Shown: in pieces, positions 8,974-18,483 of the stretch | Position numbering within the stretch: position 1 is the first letter of the stretch | Layout of the letters: every line of letters starts with the position of its first letter | Origin: WLMZ01 sp963732585 | Lineage (GTDB): Bacteria > Actinomycetota > Acidimicrobiia > Acidimicrobiales > Ilumatobacteraceae | Direction of reading: 5' to 3' | Length of the DNA stretch: 64,000 nucleotides | Assembly: GCA_963732585.1 (NCBI GenBank) | Contig: CAVSZY010000001.1 | Location: forward strand, 310,001-374,000 | The notes under the pieces: generated by a model | What the model was told of the DNA's origin: nothing | Seen by the model: the letters and a program-made list of their open reading frames with translations, nothing else | Databases searched by the model: none | Made by a program: the position numbers and the translations under genes

Positions 8974-9735
8974 ATGACAGCAGCCATCATGGCCGGGGCA
9001 GAACCCTGGTCGTTCGTTGCCGACGACAGCACTAGCGGGGCGTTGGTTCTTCATGGTTTCACCGGCAACCCCGGCTCGATGCGCGGGCTCGCCGAGGCTT
9101 TGGCAGCAGACGGTTCGCACGTCGAACTGCCACTGCTGGCGGGACACGGCACCGCCATGGAAGACATGTTGGACACCACCTGGGCCGATTGGACGGCATC
9201 CGTTGATGCGGCCTACGAACGGCTTCGCCAGCGCTGCGACCGCATCGTCGTCGCCGGGTTGAGCATGGGTGGAACACTCGCCCTGTGGGTCGCCGCCCGC
9301 CGCCCCGACGTGTGCGCGCTGATCTGCATCAACCCAGCGACGCAGCCGCAGCCCGACGAGCTGCTCGTGGGCGCTCAGGCGATGCTCGACGGCGGCACGA
9401 TCGTGATCCCAGGGATCGGTTCCGACATCGCCGATCCCGATGTGACCGAGAACTCCTATCCGGGGACACCGCTACCTTGCCTGATCAGTTTCGCCAAAGA
9501 CGGTCTGGCCACGTTGCACAACGATTTTGCGACGATGACCATGCCGCTGCTGCTGATGACCTCGCCGCAGGATCATGTCGTCGACCCGGTGCAGAGTGAT
9601 TTCCTGGCGGCCAACTACGGTGGTCCCGTGACCAGAATCAGCTTGCAGCGCAGCTACCACGTCGCCACCCAGGACTATGACCGCGAGTTGATCTTTGCCG
9701 AATCGGTCGCCTTCGCCGCGAAGATGTGCCGATGA
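8974..9735 (+). CDS. Alpha/beta hydrolase (carboxylesterase / monoacylglycerol-lipase-like)
   Basis: 253-residue alpha/beta hydrolase. Oxyanion loop LVLHGFTGNPGSM near residue 30, nucleophile elbow GLSMGG near residue 95, probable acid in TSPQDHVVDP and catalytic His in RSYHVATQDYD. The pattern (HGFTG, GLSMGG, SYHVATQDYD) is that of Est30-like carboxylesterases and bacterial monoacylglycerol lipases, which act on short to medium acyl esters. It overlaps lgt by ATGA, so it is probably co-translated with that lipoprotein-modifying enzyme; a functional link is unproven. Confidence 0.82.
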   Translation: MTAAIMAGAEPWSFVADDSTSGALVLHGFTGNPGSMRGLAEALAADGSHVELPLLAGHGTAMEDMLDTTWADWTASVDAAYERLRQRCDRIVVAGLSMGGTLALWVAARRPDVCALICINPATQPQPDELLVGAQAMLDGGTIVIPGIGSDIADPDVTENSYPGTPLPCLISFAKDGLATLHNDFATMTMPLLLMTSPQDHVVDPVQSDFLAANYGGPVTRISLQRSYHVATQDYDRELIFAESVAFAAKMCR

Positions 9736-10601
9736 ACTGGGCGAGTTTTCCAAGCCCGCCATCGAACACGCTAGAACTGGGCCCGCTGACCATCCACTTC
9801 TACGGGATCATGATCGCCCTTGGTGTCGTCGCCGGCATCAAACTGCTCGGCAACCGTCTGGTTCGCAGGGGCATCGGCTCGCTCGACGACGCCAACTCCA
9901 TCGGGTTGTGGGGCGTCTTGGGCGGCGTCATCGGCTCACGGCTCTATCACGTGGCGACTGACTGGTCGAAGTTCTCCGACAACCTCAGCAATATTCCCAA
10001 GATTTGGGAAGGTGGACTGGGGATTCCCGGAGGGTTGCTCGGCGGGGTGTTGACGGCTTACTTCGTCGCCCGTCGGCGTGGCGTTTCAGCGCCGTCGTTG
10101 CTCGATGCGGGGGCACCTGCCCTTCCTTTGGCTCAGGCCATCGGCCGGTGGGGCAACTGGTTCAATCAAGAACTCTTCGGTCGGCCAACCACCCTGCCGT
10201 GGGGCGTGCAGATCGATCCGGAGTATCGCCCTGACGAATATCTCGATTCGTCCGCCTTTCATCCCACGTTCCTGTACGAGTCGTTGGGCAACCTTGCGTT
10301 GTGCGGCTTGCTGTTGTTCCTCGACCGGCGCTTTGTGGTCGCCCGCGGCAAGCTCTTCGCCCTTTACGTGCTCGGGTATGGGGTCTTGCGCTTTATCGTC
10401 GAGGGGATGCGCACCGATCCGGCAAAAGATGCTGGCGGGCTGCGCCTCAACCAGTGGGTCGCGCTGGCGGCAATCGCCGGCTCGCTGCTCTATCTGTTGA
10501 TCGCCCGCAACCGACCGGCGCCCGTGCCAGCGATACCGGTCGAAGTTGACGAAGGTGCCGACCCAGCTGAACTGGACGACGTGCCCACGCCCGAGCCTTG
10601 A
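9732..10601 (+). CDS. lgt: Prolipoprotein diacylglyceryl transferase
   Basis: 289-residue polytopic membrane enzyme that moves diacylglycerol from phosphatidylglycerol to the lipobox cysteine of prolipoproteins. Seen: IHFYGIMIALGVVAG in the first membrane helix, the signature QAIGRWGNWFNQELFGRPT with the essential Arg and Asn, HPTFLYESLGNL and FIVEGMRTDP. An acidic C-terminal tail (VEVDEGADPAELDD) follows the last helix. The ATG at 9732 overlaps the esterase stop. Lipoprotein clients in this window include the proteins at 18484-20190 and 41943-48086. Confidence 0.93.
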   Translation: MNWASFPSPPSNTLELGPLTIHFYGIMIALGVVAGIKLLGNRLVRRGIGSLDDANSIGLWGVLGGVIGSRLYHVATDWSKFSDNLSNIPKIWEGGLGIPGGLLGGVLTAYFVARRRGVSAPSLLDAGAPALPLAQAIGRWGNWFNQELFGRPTTLPWGVQIDPEYRPDEYLDSSAFHPTFLYESLGNLALCGLLLFLDRRFVVARGKLFALYVLGYGVLRFIVEGMRTDPAKDAGGLRLNQWVALAAIAGSLLYLLIARNRPAPVPAIPVEVDEGADPAELDDVPTPEP

Positions 10602-10623
10602 TTACGGTCGTAGAATCGTCCGG

Positions 10624-10926
10624 GTGTCTGAACGGATCACCCCTGCCGATGTCCTCAAGGTCGCCAAGCTGGCGCGCCTCGACCTCCCGCCCGAACGGTT
10701 GCAGCGAACGACCGAACAACTGGACGGGATGCTCGAACACTTCGCCGACCTCGATGCGCTGGACCTTGCCGACGTTGCACCGATGACCCAGCCGTATCCG
10801 CTGACCAACGTCTTTCGCGACGACGTCGAGCGCGCCTGCCTCGATCGTGACGAAGTGCTCGCAGCAGCTCCCGCAGCGCAGGATGGTCGCTTCCGGGTAC
10901 CGCCGATTCTTGGTCTCGACTCGTGA
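10624..10926 (+). CDS. gatC: Glutamyl-tRNA(Gln) amidotransferase subunit C
   Basis: 100-residue GatC, the small stabilising subunit of the GatCAB amidotransferase. The sequence has the usual ITPADVLKVAKLARLDLPPERL start, VAPMTQPYPLTNVFRDD and a C-terminal DGRFRVPPIL. The GTG at 10624 is chosen because the fold begins there and a TAGAAT box (10611-10616) ends 7 nt upstream, giving a leaderless mRNA. It overlaps gatA by 4 nt. Confidence 0.92.
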   Translation: MSERITPADVLKVAKLARLDLPPERLQRTTEQLDGMLEHFADLDALDLADVAPMTQPYPLTNVFRDDVERACLDRDEVLAAAPAAQDGRFRVPPILGLDS

Positions 10927-12371
10927 GCGAGCTGAGCGCCCAGCAGATTGCCAGCGCCGTTCGCAGCGGGCAGGCCCGCGCCAGCGATGTGCTGGAAACC
11001 CACCTGGCGCGCATCGCCAGCAGCGAAGCGCAGATCCACGCCTTCAACTTGGTCACCGCCGAGCAGGCCCGTGAACGTGCCGAGCAGATCGACGCCGTCG
11101 TCGCCGCTGGCGGCGACCCGGGTCCGCTGGCTGGTGTGCCGGTGGCCCTGAAAGACAACATGTGCACCCGTGGGGTGGCCACCACATGCTCGTCGAAGAT
11201 GCTCGCCGGGTGGAAGCCACCGTACGACGCTGAGGTGGTTCGCCGCCTGGCCAATGCTGGCGCGGTGATCGTCGGCAAGACCAACCTCGACGAGTTCGCC
11301 ATGGGTTCGAGCACCGAAAACAGCGCCTTCGGCCCGACGCGCAACCCGCGCAACCTCGATCGCGTTCCCGGCGGATCGAGCGGCGGCAGTGCGGCCGCCG
11401 TCGCTGCCGGGTTCGCGGCGGTCAGCCTGGGCAGCGATACCGGCGGATCGATCCGCCAACCCGCTGCGTTGTGTGGCGTCGTTGGGGTCAAACCGACCTA
11501 TGGCTACGTCAGCCGGTTCGGCCTGGTGGCTTTTGCCAGTTCCCTCGATCAGATCGGGCCATTCGCCAACAACGTCGTCGACGCCGCGCTGATGCTCGAC
11601 GTCATCGGCGGTTACGACCCACAGGATTCGACGTCGATCCCCGTCGAGCACCCGTCGTTGGTCGAGGCCTGTAACCGCGGCGTCGAAGGTCTGCGCGTTG
11701 GGCGCATCGTCGATCTCCCTGCGGGAGCCGACCCGGATGTCAACGAACGTCTCGAAGCTGCCTTTGCCGCCCTGCGCGACGCCGGGGCGACGATCGTCGA
11801 TGTCACCGTTCCGGCCTTCAGCTATGGCCTCAGCGCTTACTACTTGATCGCACCAGCGGAAGCGAGCAGCAACCTTGCCCGCTACGACGGCGTGCGTTAT
11901 GGCCTGCGTGTCGACGCCGTCGACACCAACGCGATGTACAACGCCTCGCGCAGCGCCGGTTTCGGCGAAGAAGTGCAGCGGCGCATCATGCTCGGTACCT
12001 ATGCTCTCAGCGCTGGCTACTACGACGCCTACTACGGCAAGGCGCTGAAGGTTCGCCGGCTGATTCACGACGATTTCGAGCGGGCCTACGAGCACGCCGA
12101 CGTGTTGTTGACCCCCACCTCGCCGACCGTGGCCTTCCCCTTCGGCGCCAAGACGGACAACCCGCTGGCGATGTATCTGTGCGATACCTACACCATCCCC
12201 ACCAATCTCTCCGGCCATCCGGGGATGAGCGTGCCCTTTGGCACCGGCACCGACGACCTGCCCGTGGGCATCCAGGTGCTGGCCGGCACGCTTGGCGAGG
12301 AGCAGATGTTTGCCGCCTCGATGGCCCTTGAGCGGGCGATGAGCGGCCAGGGATCGGCGGTGGCGGCATGA
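10923..12371 (+). CDS. gatA: Glutamyl-tRNA(Gln) amidotransferase subunit A
   Basis: 482-residue amidase-signature subunit that releases ammonia from glutamine for transamidation of Glu-tRNA(Gln) and often Asp-tRNA(Asn). The catalytic Lys lies in PVALKDNMC; the Ser-cisSer pair lies in RVPGGSSGGSAAAVAAG and LGSDTGGSIRQPA. It is intact and of normal length. The start and stop overlap gatC and gatB by 4 nt each, giving a gatC-gatA-gatB operon. Confidence 0.95.
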   Translation: MSELSAQQIASAVRSGQARASDVLETHLARIASSEAQIHAFNLVTAEQARERAEQIDAVVAAGGDPGPLAGVPVALKDNMCTRGVATTCSSKMLAGWKPPYDAEVVRRLANAGAVIVGKTNLDEFAMGSSTENSAFGPTRNPRNLDRVPGGSSGGSAAAVAAGFAAVSLGSDTGGSIRQPAALCGVVGVKPTYGYVSRFGLVAFASSLDQIGPFANNVVDAALMLDVIGGYDPQDSTSIPVEHPSLVEACNRGVEGLRVGRIVDLPAGADPDVNERLEAAFAALRDAGATIVDVTVPAFSYGLSAYYLIAPAEASSNLARYDGVRYGLRVDAVDTNAMYNASRSAGFGEEVQRRIMLGTYALSAGYYDAYYGKALKVRRLIHDDFERAYEHADVLLTPTSPTVAFPFGAKTDNPLAMYLCDTYTIPTNLSGHPGMSVPFGTGTDDLPVGIQVLAGTLGEEQMFAASMALERAMSGQGSAVAA

Positions 12372-13832
12372 GCGCCGTAACCACGCCTTCCACAGCAGAT
12401 TTGATCGACGGCTGGGAGCTGGTCGTCGGCCTCGAGGTGCACGTCGAATTGGCCACGGCCACCAAGTTGTTCAGCTCGAGCCCGAACCGCTTCGGCGACG
12501 AGCCGAACACCAACATCGACCCCGTCACCCTCGGCCTGCCCGGAGCGCTGCCGGTGCTCAACCGCCAGGCCGTCGAACTGGCGATGCGCATCGGCTTGGC
12601 GCTGAACTGCACCGTGCGGCCGAGCACCTTCCATCGCAAGAACTACTTCTACCCGGACATGCCCAAGGCCTACCAGATCAGCCAATACGACGAGCCTTTG
12701 AACGTCGACGGGTTCCTCGCCCTGCCCGACGGCACACGCATCGGGGTGGAGCGCGCCCACCTCGAAGAGGACACCGGCAAGAGCACCCACCTCGGCGGTG
12801 GCGGTGGACGGATCCACGGCAGCACCCATTCGTTGATCGACTTCAACCGGGCAGGCGTGCCGCTCGTGGAGATCGTCTCTCGGCCGGACATCCGCACATC
12901 GGAGCAGGCCCGCCAGTACGTCAGCGAGTTGCGCGGCATCCTCGTCGCCGTCGGGGCCAGCGACGCCAAGATGGAGGAAGGCAGCATGCGCTGCGACGCC
13001 AATGTCAGCGTCCGCCAACCGGGCGCACCCCTGGGAACCCGCTGCGAGATCAAGAACGTCAACAGCATCCGCTCGCTTGGGCGGGCCATTGAATACGAGG
13101 CACGTCGCCAGATCGCGCTGATCGAGGGCGGCGAGTCCGTGCGTCAGGAAACGCGCCACTGGGACGAGAACGATGGCCGCACGCACACCTTGCGGGTCAA
13201 GGAAGATGCCGACGATTACCGCTATTTCCTCGAACCGGACCTTGTGCCTTTGGCCCCATCGCCCGAGTGGATCGAGGCGGTGCGCCAGGCGCTGCCGCCG
13301 CTGCCGAGCGCGGCGGCGCAGCGCGCTGGCCGAGGCCACGGGGGCTGCTGCCGACAGCGAGGCGGTGATGTCGGTGGTCGAGCGCGGCCAGGACGGTTAC
13401 GTTCACGCCGTCGCTGCCGCGGGCGGCGACGCTGGGCGAGCGTTGATCTACGTCAAAGAAGCCTTCGCCGAGTTGGGCACCGAACCGGCAATTCCCGCCG
13501 CCGATGTCGCCGCGCTCACCGTCTTGGAACTCAGCGCGGCAATCACCGCCACGCAAGCCAAGACAGTGTTGGCAGAGATCGTCGCCCACGGTGGCGGCGA
13601 CGCCAAGGCGATCGCCGCCGCCAAAGGCTTCGAGGCGATGGACACATCGGTGGTCGAAACCCTTGTCGATGACGTCATCGCCAACGATCCAGCCGCCTGG
13701 CAGAAGTTCGTTGGTGGCGACGACAAGACGATGGGTGCCCTCGTCGGCGCGGCGATGAAGGCCTCGCGGGGCAAGGCCGACGGTAAACAGGTCACTGCCC
13801 TGCTCCTGTCGCGCCGCTCCGCCGCCCAGTAA
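12368..13832 (+). CDS. gatB: Glutamyl-tRNA(Gln) amidotransferase subunit B (frameshifted)
   Basis: GatB activates and transamidates the glutamyl residue on tRNA. Seen: GLEVHVELATATKLFS, the AxxPGxLPVLN motif, RKNYFYPDMPKAYQISQYD, EEDTGKS and the YRYFLEPDL strand. A one-base change near 13308-13311 in the GC repeat after LPPLPS shifts the frame; the C-terminal helical and YqeY-like tail (LAEATGAAADSEAVMSVVERG to ALLLSRRSAAQ) continues in the next frame to TAA 13830-13832. Since GatCAB is normally essential when GlnRS is absent, the break is most likely a sequencing error. Confidence 0.92.
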
Positions 13833-13857
13833 CAGCTCATTTGCCTACAATCGGTCC

Positions 13858-14727
13858 ATGGCTTTCGCGCAGCATGGAGATTGTCGGCTCTATTTCGAGA
13901 CGTTCGGCGACGCCGACCGTCCGGCGCTGCTACTGGTCAATGGCCTGGGCTCACAATGTGTCAACTACGACGAACGGTGGTGTCAGATGTTCGCCGACAC
14001 CGGGCTGTTCGTCATCCGCTTCGACAACCGTGACGTCGGCTTGTCGAGCTGGTTCGATGACGCCCCACTCGATGAACTCGGCCGCGCCTATGAGGCTCGC
14101 GCCCTGGCTGATGATGCCATTGCCGTGCTCGACGCCGCCGGGGTCGATCGGGCCCACATCCACGGTGTGTCGATGGGCGGATCGGTGGTACAGCGGATGG
14201 CGATCCTGCACCCGCGACGTGTCAAGTCGATGATCTCGGTGATGTCGGCCACCGGGGAAGCGGATTACACGACGCCAAGCAACGAGGCAATAGCCCATCT
14301 GATGGCCCCACCGGCGACGTCTCGCGAGGGCTACGTCGAGGAGTGGATCAAGGGCCTACGGATCTGGGGCAGCCCGGTCTTTGCCGACGAGGCCCGCTGG
14401 CGTTTCGAGGCCGAGCGCGCCTTCGATCGCGCATACAACCCTGCTGGCCCGGGGCGTCAGCTGGCGGCGTTGGTCGCTGGCCCGCCGACCGCCCCTGATC
14501 TCGGTTCGGTGAGCGCACCGACCCTGGTGATCCATGGCACTGCCGACACGTTGATCCCGCCTGCCGGCGGAAGGCGCACGGCGCAATTGATTCCTGGGGC
14601 GCGCTTCGAACTGATCGAAGGCATGGGCCACGATTATCCGCCGGGCCTGTGGCCGCTGTGGACGACGTTGGTCGTCGATTTCGTCAACGAGGTCGAGGCA
14701 GGCGAACGGACCAACGCCTTCGGCTGA
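13858..14727 (+). CDS. Alpha/beta hydrolase
   Basis: 289-residue alpha/beta hydrolase. The oxyanion region is LLLVNGLGSQCVNYDERW near residue 25, followed by RFDNRDVGLSSWFD. The nucleophile elbow is GVSMGGSVVQRMA near residue 103, the acid is in VIHGTADTLIPP and the His in GMGHDYPPGLW. This layout is shared by aclacinomycin-methylesterase-like and TesA-like hydrolases; the substrate is unknown. A TACAAT box (13846-13851) ends 6 nt before the ATG. It converges with the ABC operon, 5 bp between stops. Confidence 0.78.
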   Translation: MAFAQHGDCRLYFETFGDADRPALLLVNGLGSQCVNYDERWCQMFADTGLFVIRFDNRDVGLSSWFDDAPLDELGRAYEARALADDAIAVLDAAGVDRAHIHGVSMGGSVVQRMAILHPRRVKSMISVMSATGEADYTTPSNEAIAHLMAPPATSREGYVEEWIKGLRIWGSPVFADEARWRFEAERAFDRAYNPAGPGRQLAALVAGPPTAPDLGSVSAPTLVIHGTADTLIPPAGGRRTAQLIPGARFELIEGMGHDYPPGLWPLWTTLVVDFVNEVEAGERTNAFG

Positions 14728-14732
14728 ATCGG

Positions 14733-16592
14733 TCAGCTGTCGACGTGAATGCGCGGCGTGTCGGCCAGCAGGCGTCGGGTGTACTCCTGCTGCGGGTTGT
14801 GCAACACCTCTGCCACCGGGCCGAGTTCGACGATGCGGCCCTGCGACATGACGGCGACGCGTTGTGCCAGCGAGGCGACCAACGGCAGGTTGTGGGTGAC
14901 GAAGAGCATCGACAGGCCGAGCTCGCGTTGCAGGTCGGTGAGCAGGTCGACGATCGAGGCTTGGACCAGAACATCGAGGGCCGAGGTCACCTCGTCGCAG
15001 ATCAGCACCGCTGGTTTGCTGACGAGGGCTCGGGCGATGGCCACCCGCTGGCGCTCGCCGCCGGACAGTTGATCCGGGTAACGGTTGGCATAGGCCGCGG
15101 TGAGCGACACCTGGCCAAGCGTTTCGGCAACCACTCGTTTGGCGTCGGCACTCGACATCCCGGCAATGCGCAACGGCCGTTCCACCGAGTCGCCGATCGT
15201 GCGCCGCGGGTGTAACGACGAGTACGGATTCTGGAAGACGTACTGCACCTTCAGCCGATCGGCGACACTGCGATCGCGAGCCGACTTAGCCAGCGGGCTG
15301 CCGAGCAGCGAGATGTTCCCGGTCCACTCGCGGTGCAACCCACCGATTGAGCGCGACAGCGTCGATTTTCCCGATCCTGATTCCCCAACCAGGGCAACGC
15401 ACTCGCCGCGCCCGATCGAGAAGTTGGCGTCGAAGACGATCTTCGCTGCGCCATATCCGGCGTCGACACCATCGACGACGAGCACCGGCGCGGCGACATC
15501 GATTGCCCGTGTGGCGCTGGCAACGTGATTGGCTAAGCGGGCGGGCACCTCGAAGGGATGGAAACAGCGCACGACATGCTCGCCGATCGACCCATCGCCG
15601 ACCGATCCATCGCCGATCGATCCATCGCCGATCGATCCATCGCCGATCCGGCCGTCGCCGACGGGGCTGCTCGCCGGGCTGCTGGCCGGGAACTCGCTGC
15701 GGCAGCGATCGTCGGCCAGGTCACAACGCAACGCGAAGGCACAACCGGTGGGGCGCAGGCCTGGCGCCGGGGCCCGACCACCGAGACCAACGATTGCCCG
15801 ATTGGCGTCCATGTCTGGAGCGGCAGCGGTGAGGTAACGGGCATAGGGATGAGCCGGGTTGTCGAACAGTTGCCTGGTCGGCCCGATCTCGACGATGCGA
15901 CCGGCATACATCACGGCGACCCGGTCGGCGAGATTGGCGACAACGGCAAGATCGTGAGTGACGTACAACCCGGCGACGCCGTGGTCGCGTGCCAGCCGTC
16001 GGATCGTCTCCAACACGTGGACCTGAGTACTGACGTCGAGCCCGGTGGTCGGCTCGTCGAGCACGATGACCGCCGGGCGACAGGCGAAAGCCAGCGCCAG
16101 CCCGACGCGTTGTTGCTGACCGCCGGAAAGCTGGTGCGGATACCGCGCCAAGAATTCGTCGTTGTCGGGCAGCAACACGTCGCGCATCACCTCGCGCACC
16201 CGTTCCTCGCGCTCGGCGGAGGAGTTGCCAAAACCGTGGCTGGCGAGTACTTCGCGCAGCATCGAACCGATGCGCCGAGCCGGGTTCAATGCCGAGCCAG
16301 GATCCTGGGGCACATAGGAGACGAGTTCGCCGCGTGCCGAGCGCAACTCGGCACCGTCAAGATCGCTGAGCACCGTCGTGCCGATGGTGATGCGCCCATG
16401 ACGGCGGTGAACACCACGACGGGTGTGGTTGAGCACGGCGAGGCCGACGGTGGTCTTGCCGGAGCCCGACTCGCCGACCAGTCCAAGGATCTCGCCTGGC
16501 CGCAATTCGATGCTCACCTCGTCGACGATGTCGTCGCCGCTGGCGGCGACGTCGAGCCGCAGATCCTCGATTCTCAAAATCGCCGAGCTCAT
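14733..16592 (-). CDS. Peptide-type ABC transporter ATPase, fused DppD-DppF
   Basis: 619-residue protein with two complete nucleotide-binding domains. Domain 1: Walker A GLVGESGSGKTT near residue 35, ABC signature LSGGQQQRV, Walker B VIVLDEPTTGLD. Domain 2: Walker A ALVGESGSGKST, signature LSGGERQRV, Walker B VLICDEVTSALD (Val where Pro is usual). Between them lies an oligo-HPY type cysteine cluster (GCAFALRCDLADDRCRSEFP ... VRCFHPFE) interrupted by a 15-bp repeat encoding GDGSI units. It is the last gene of the operon; its ATG overlaps the permease stop. It energises uptake by the two permeases upstream. Confidence 0.88.
   Translation of the reverse strand: MSSAILRIEDLRLDVAASGDDIVDEVSIELRPGEILGLVGESGSGKTTVGLAVLNHTRRGVHRRHGRITIGTTVLSDLDGAELRSARGELVSYVPQDPGSALNPARRIGSMLREVLASHGFGNSSAEREERVREVMRDVLLPDNDEFLARYPHQLSGGQQQRVGLALAFACRPAVIVLDEPTTGLDVSTQVHVLETIRRLARDHGVAGLYVTHDLAVVANLADRVAVMYAGRIVEIGPTRQLFDNPAHPYARYLTAAAPDMDANRAIVGLGGRAPAPGLRPTGCAFALRCDLADDRCRSEFPASSPASSPVGDGRIGDGSIGDGSIGDGSVGDGSIGEHVVRCFHPFEVPARLANHVASATRAIDVAAPVLVVDGVDAGYGAAKIVFDANFSIGRGECVALVGESGSGKSTLSRSIGGLHREWTGNISLLGSPLAKSARDRSVADRLKVQYVFQNPYSSLHPRRTIGDSVERPLRIAGMSSADAKRVVAETLGQVSLTAAYANRYPDQLSGGERQRVAIARALVSKPAVLICDEVTSALDVLVQASIVDLLTDLQRELGLSMLFVTHNLPLVASLAQRVAVMSQGRIVELGPVAEVLHNPQQEYTRRLLADTPRIHVDS
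15585..15659 (-). repeat. In-frame 15-bp tandem repeat (about five units)
   Basis: Five consecutive 15-mers close to GATCGATCCATCGCC (plus strand): 15585-15599, 15600-15614, 15615-15629, 15630-15644 and a diverged fifth at 15645-15659. Units three and four are identical. On the coding strand they read GDGSI/GDGSV/GDGRI, so copy changes keep the frame. The array sits inside the cysteine cluster between the two ATPase domains and is absent from the usual family sequence. Confidence 0.85.
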
Positions 16593-17455
16593 CCTTGCGC
16601 CCTGCCGCGGTCGATGCCGCTGATCGTTCTGGCCAAACCATCGGCGATAAAGCCGGTGCCGATCGTCAACAGGGCGATGGCGATCGCCGGTAGGGCCACA
16701 CCCCACGGTTGCACGTTGAGCGCCCCCTGGTTTTCCTGAATCATGCGACCCCAATCGGCACCGTTGACCTTGGTGGAAAACCCGAGAAAGCCGAGGCCGG
16801 CGATAATGCCGACGGCGTAGGTCAAACGCAGGTTGGCTTCGACCAACAAGGGCCCGCTGACGTTGGGCAACAGCTCACGGGTGATGATCCGCGTTCGGCT
16901 TTCGCCGAGCGCTTCGGCCGCCGAGACGAAATCGCGCTGCACCACCTCGAGGGCGGTGCCGCGCACGATGCGGGCGATGCGCGGCATCGTCGTGAAGCCG
17001 ACGATGAGCACGATCAACCATGACTTGGCCCCGACGGTGGTCAAGGCAACCAGCGCGATCAGTAACTGCGGGAAGGCGAGGATGAGATCCATCGTGCGCA
17101 TCAAGATGTTGTCGACGGCGCCGCGCGAGTAGGCGGCGACGAGGCCGATGGTCACGCCGGTCAGCAAGCCAAGCAAGGTCGCCAAGACGGCCATCGTGAT
17201 GATCGAACGGCCACCAAACAGGAACCGGGAGACGATGTCTTGCCCGAAATAGTCGGTGCCGAGACGAGTGCCGTCGATGGCCCGGGTGAAGGGTTTACCG
17301 ACGAATTCCTGCTCGCCGAATGGGGCGACGAACGGCCCGACGATGGCGATGCCGACCAGCAACAGCACCAACAACAGCCCAAAACGGGTGCGCCACAAGC
17401 GCAGCGCGGCACGCCACACGCCGATCGGCGCAGTGTCAACGGTCGCCGCGCTCAT
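16589..17455 (-). CDS. Peptide-type ABC transporter permease, DppC-like
   Basis: 288-residue inner-membrane permease of the BPD_transp_1/OppC type. The short cytoplasmic N terminus is followed by LLLVLLLVGIAIVGPFVAPF, then the DGTRLGTDYFGQDIVSRFLFGGR motif specific to the DppC side. The EAA loop that contacts the ATPase reads DFVSAAEALGESRTRIITRELLPNV. It overlaps both its neighbours by 4 nt. Together with the upstream DppB-like permease it forms the translocation pore. Confidence 0.88.
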   Translation of the reverse strand: MSAATVDTAPIGVWRAALRLWRTRFGLLLVLLLVGIAIVGPFVAPFGEQEFVGKPFTRAIDGTRLGTDYFGQDIVSRFLFGGRSIITMAVLATLLGLLTGVTIGLVAAYSRGAVDNILMRTMDLILAFPQLLIALVALTTVGAKSWLIVLIVGFTTMPRIARIVRGTALEVVQRDFVSAAEALGESRTRIITRELLPNVSGPLLVEANLRLTYAVGIIAGLGFLGFSTKVNGADWGRMIQENQGALNVQPWGVALPAIAIALLTIGTGFIADGLARTISGIDRGRAQG

Positions 17456-18474
17456 TGCAGAGCCGTGCGCAATCGGGGCGTCACCAAAATGGTGACGACG
17501 TCGGCGATCAGGTTGGTGAATACGTAGATCATGGCGATGAACATGGCGATGAACTGCACCACCGGGGCGTTGGCCACCGGTATCGCGTCGCGCAAGGCGA
17601 TGCCCAGGCCAGGGAAGTTGAACAACGATTCAACGATCACGACGCCGGCGGCGAGGTAGGCGACGTTGAGGGCGATGACCTGGATCGTTGGTCCAAGAGC
17701 ATTTGGGAAGGCGTGACGCCAGAGCACGGAACGCTCCGACAATCCGGACAATCGGGCCATCTCGACGTAGTCGCTCTCCAGCACTTCGATCATCGCCGCG
17801 CGCATCGTGCGCGCGACGTGCGGGGTGACCGCCAGGGTCAGGGTGAGCACGGGAAGGATCAGGCCGTCGAGATCGCTCCACGGCGCCTCGCCAGGGCGGA
17901 TACGGATCACCGCCGGGAAGATGTGCCACACGGTGGTGCCGAACAGCAAGATCAGGATTGCGCCGACAACGAACTCTGGAAGCGAGGCCAGCACCAGCAG
18001 TTTGATCGAGACGATGCGGTCCATCCAGCCGTCACGGCGTAAAGCGATGTAGCCGCCGATGACGATCGACAGTGGAATGGAGACGATGGAGGCGACGAAC
18101 ATCAAGAACAGCGAGTTCTTGATGCGGTCACCGAGAAATTCGAGCACCGGCTTTTCGTTGGTGAACGACACGCCGGGATCGCCGGTGAGGATGCCTTTGA
18201 CCCATTCCAAATAGCGGGTCAGCATCGGGCGATCAAGGCCGAATTGTGCCCGCTTGGCAGCGACAACCTCGGGCAGCGCCTCGCGCCCCAGGCTTCGTTT
18301 GATCGGGTCGCCGAGCACGTTGGTCAGCGCGAAGACGACGATCGAAACGACGATCAGCGTCAGCACACCGAGCAGCACGCGGCGCAAGATGAACTTCCAG
18401 ATGGCGATGGTTTGCCTCGTTTCGGATAGGGCCGCGCCGCAGCGCCCGCGCGAACGCGGGCGCCGCAGCGACAA
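17452..18474 (-). CDS. Peptide-type ABC transporter permease, DppB-like (start uncertain)
   Basis: DppB-family permease with the N-terminal WKFILRRVLLGVLTLIVVSIVVFALTNVLGDP helix and the FEAA-type loop YVEMARLSGLSERSVLWRHAFPNAL. The only canonical in-frame start upstream of the fold is TTG at 18474, which would place a strong hairpin (18442-18463) inside the reading frame and add 22 unnatural basic residues. Homology begins at ATC 18408, which has an ACGAGG ribosome site with 6-nt spacing, exactly where an ATG would be expected. I infer either a rare ATC start or a G-to-C error. It follows the binding-protein gene in the operon. Confidence 0.85.
   Translation of the reverse strand: MSLRRPRSRGRCGAALSETRQTIAIWKFILRRVLLGVLTLIVVSIVVFALTNVLGDPIKRSLGREALPEVVAAKRAQFGLDRPMLTRYLEWVKGILTGDPGVSFTNEKPVLEFLGDRIKNSLFLMFVASIVSIPLSIVIGGYIALRRDGWMDRIVSIKLLVLASLPEFVVGAILILLFGTTVWHIFPAVIRIRPGEAPWSDLDGLILPVLTLTLAVTPHVARTMRAAMIEVLESDYVEMARLSGLSERSVLWRHAFPNALGPTIQVIALNVAYLAAGVVIVESLFNFPGLGIALRDAIPVANAPVVQFIAMFIAMIYVFTNLIADVVTILVTPRLRTALQ
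18442..18463 (-). promoter_or_regulatory. Intercistronic hairpin between binding-protein and permease genes
   Basis: A perfect 9-bp inverted repeat, GCGCCCGCG / CGCGGGCGC, separated by TTCG on the transcribed strand, begins 20 nt after the stop of the binding-protein gene; flanking bases can extend the stem with G-U pairs. No U-tract follows, so it is not a simple terminator. In binding-protein operons such stems commonly protect the upstream message from 3' exonucleases, giving more binding protein than permease. That role is inferred. Confidence 0.6.
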
Positions 18475-18483
18475 AGGCAGGAT

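Noticed and set aside
10602..12218. 538-codon minus-strand frame
   Set aside because: Shadow of gatC/gatA in GC-rich sequence; composition is low-complexity and no family is recognisable.
15585..15659. Possible CRISPR array
   Set aside because: 15-bp direct tandem units with no spacers, in frame inside a gene.
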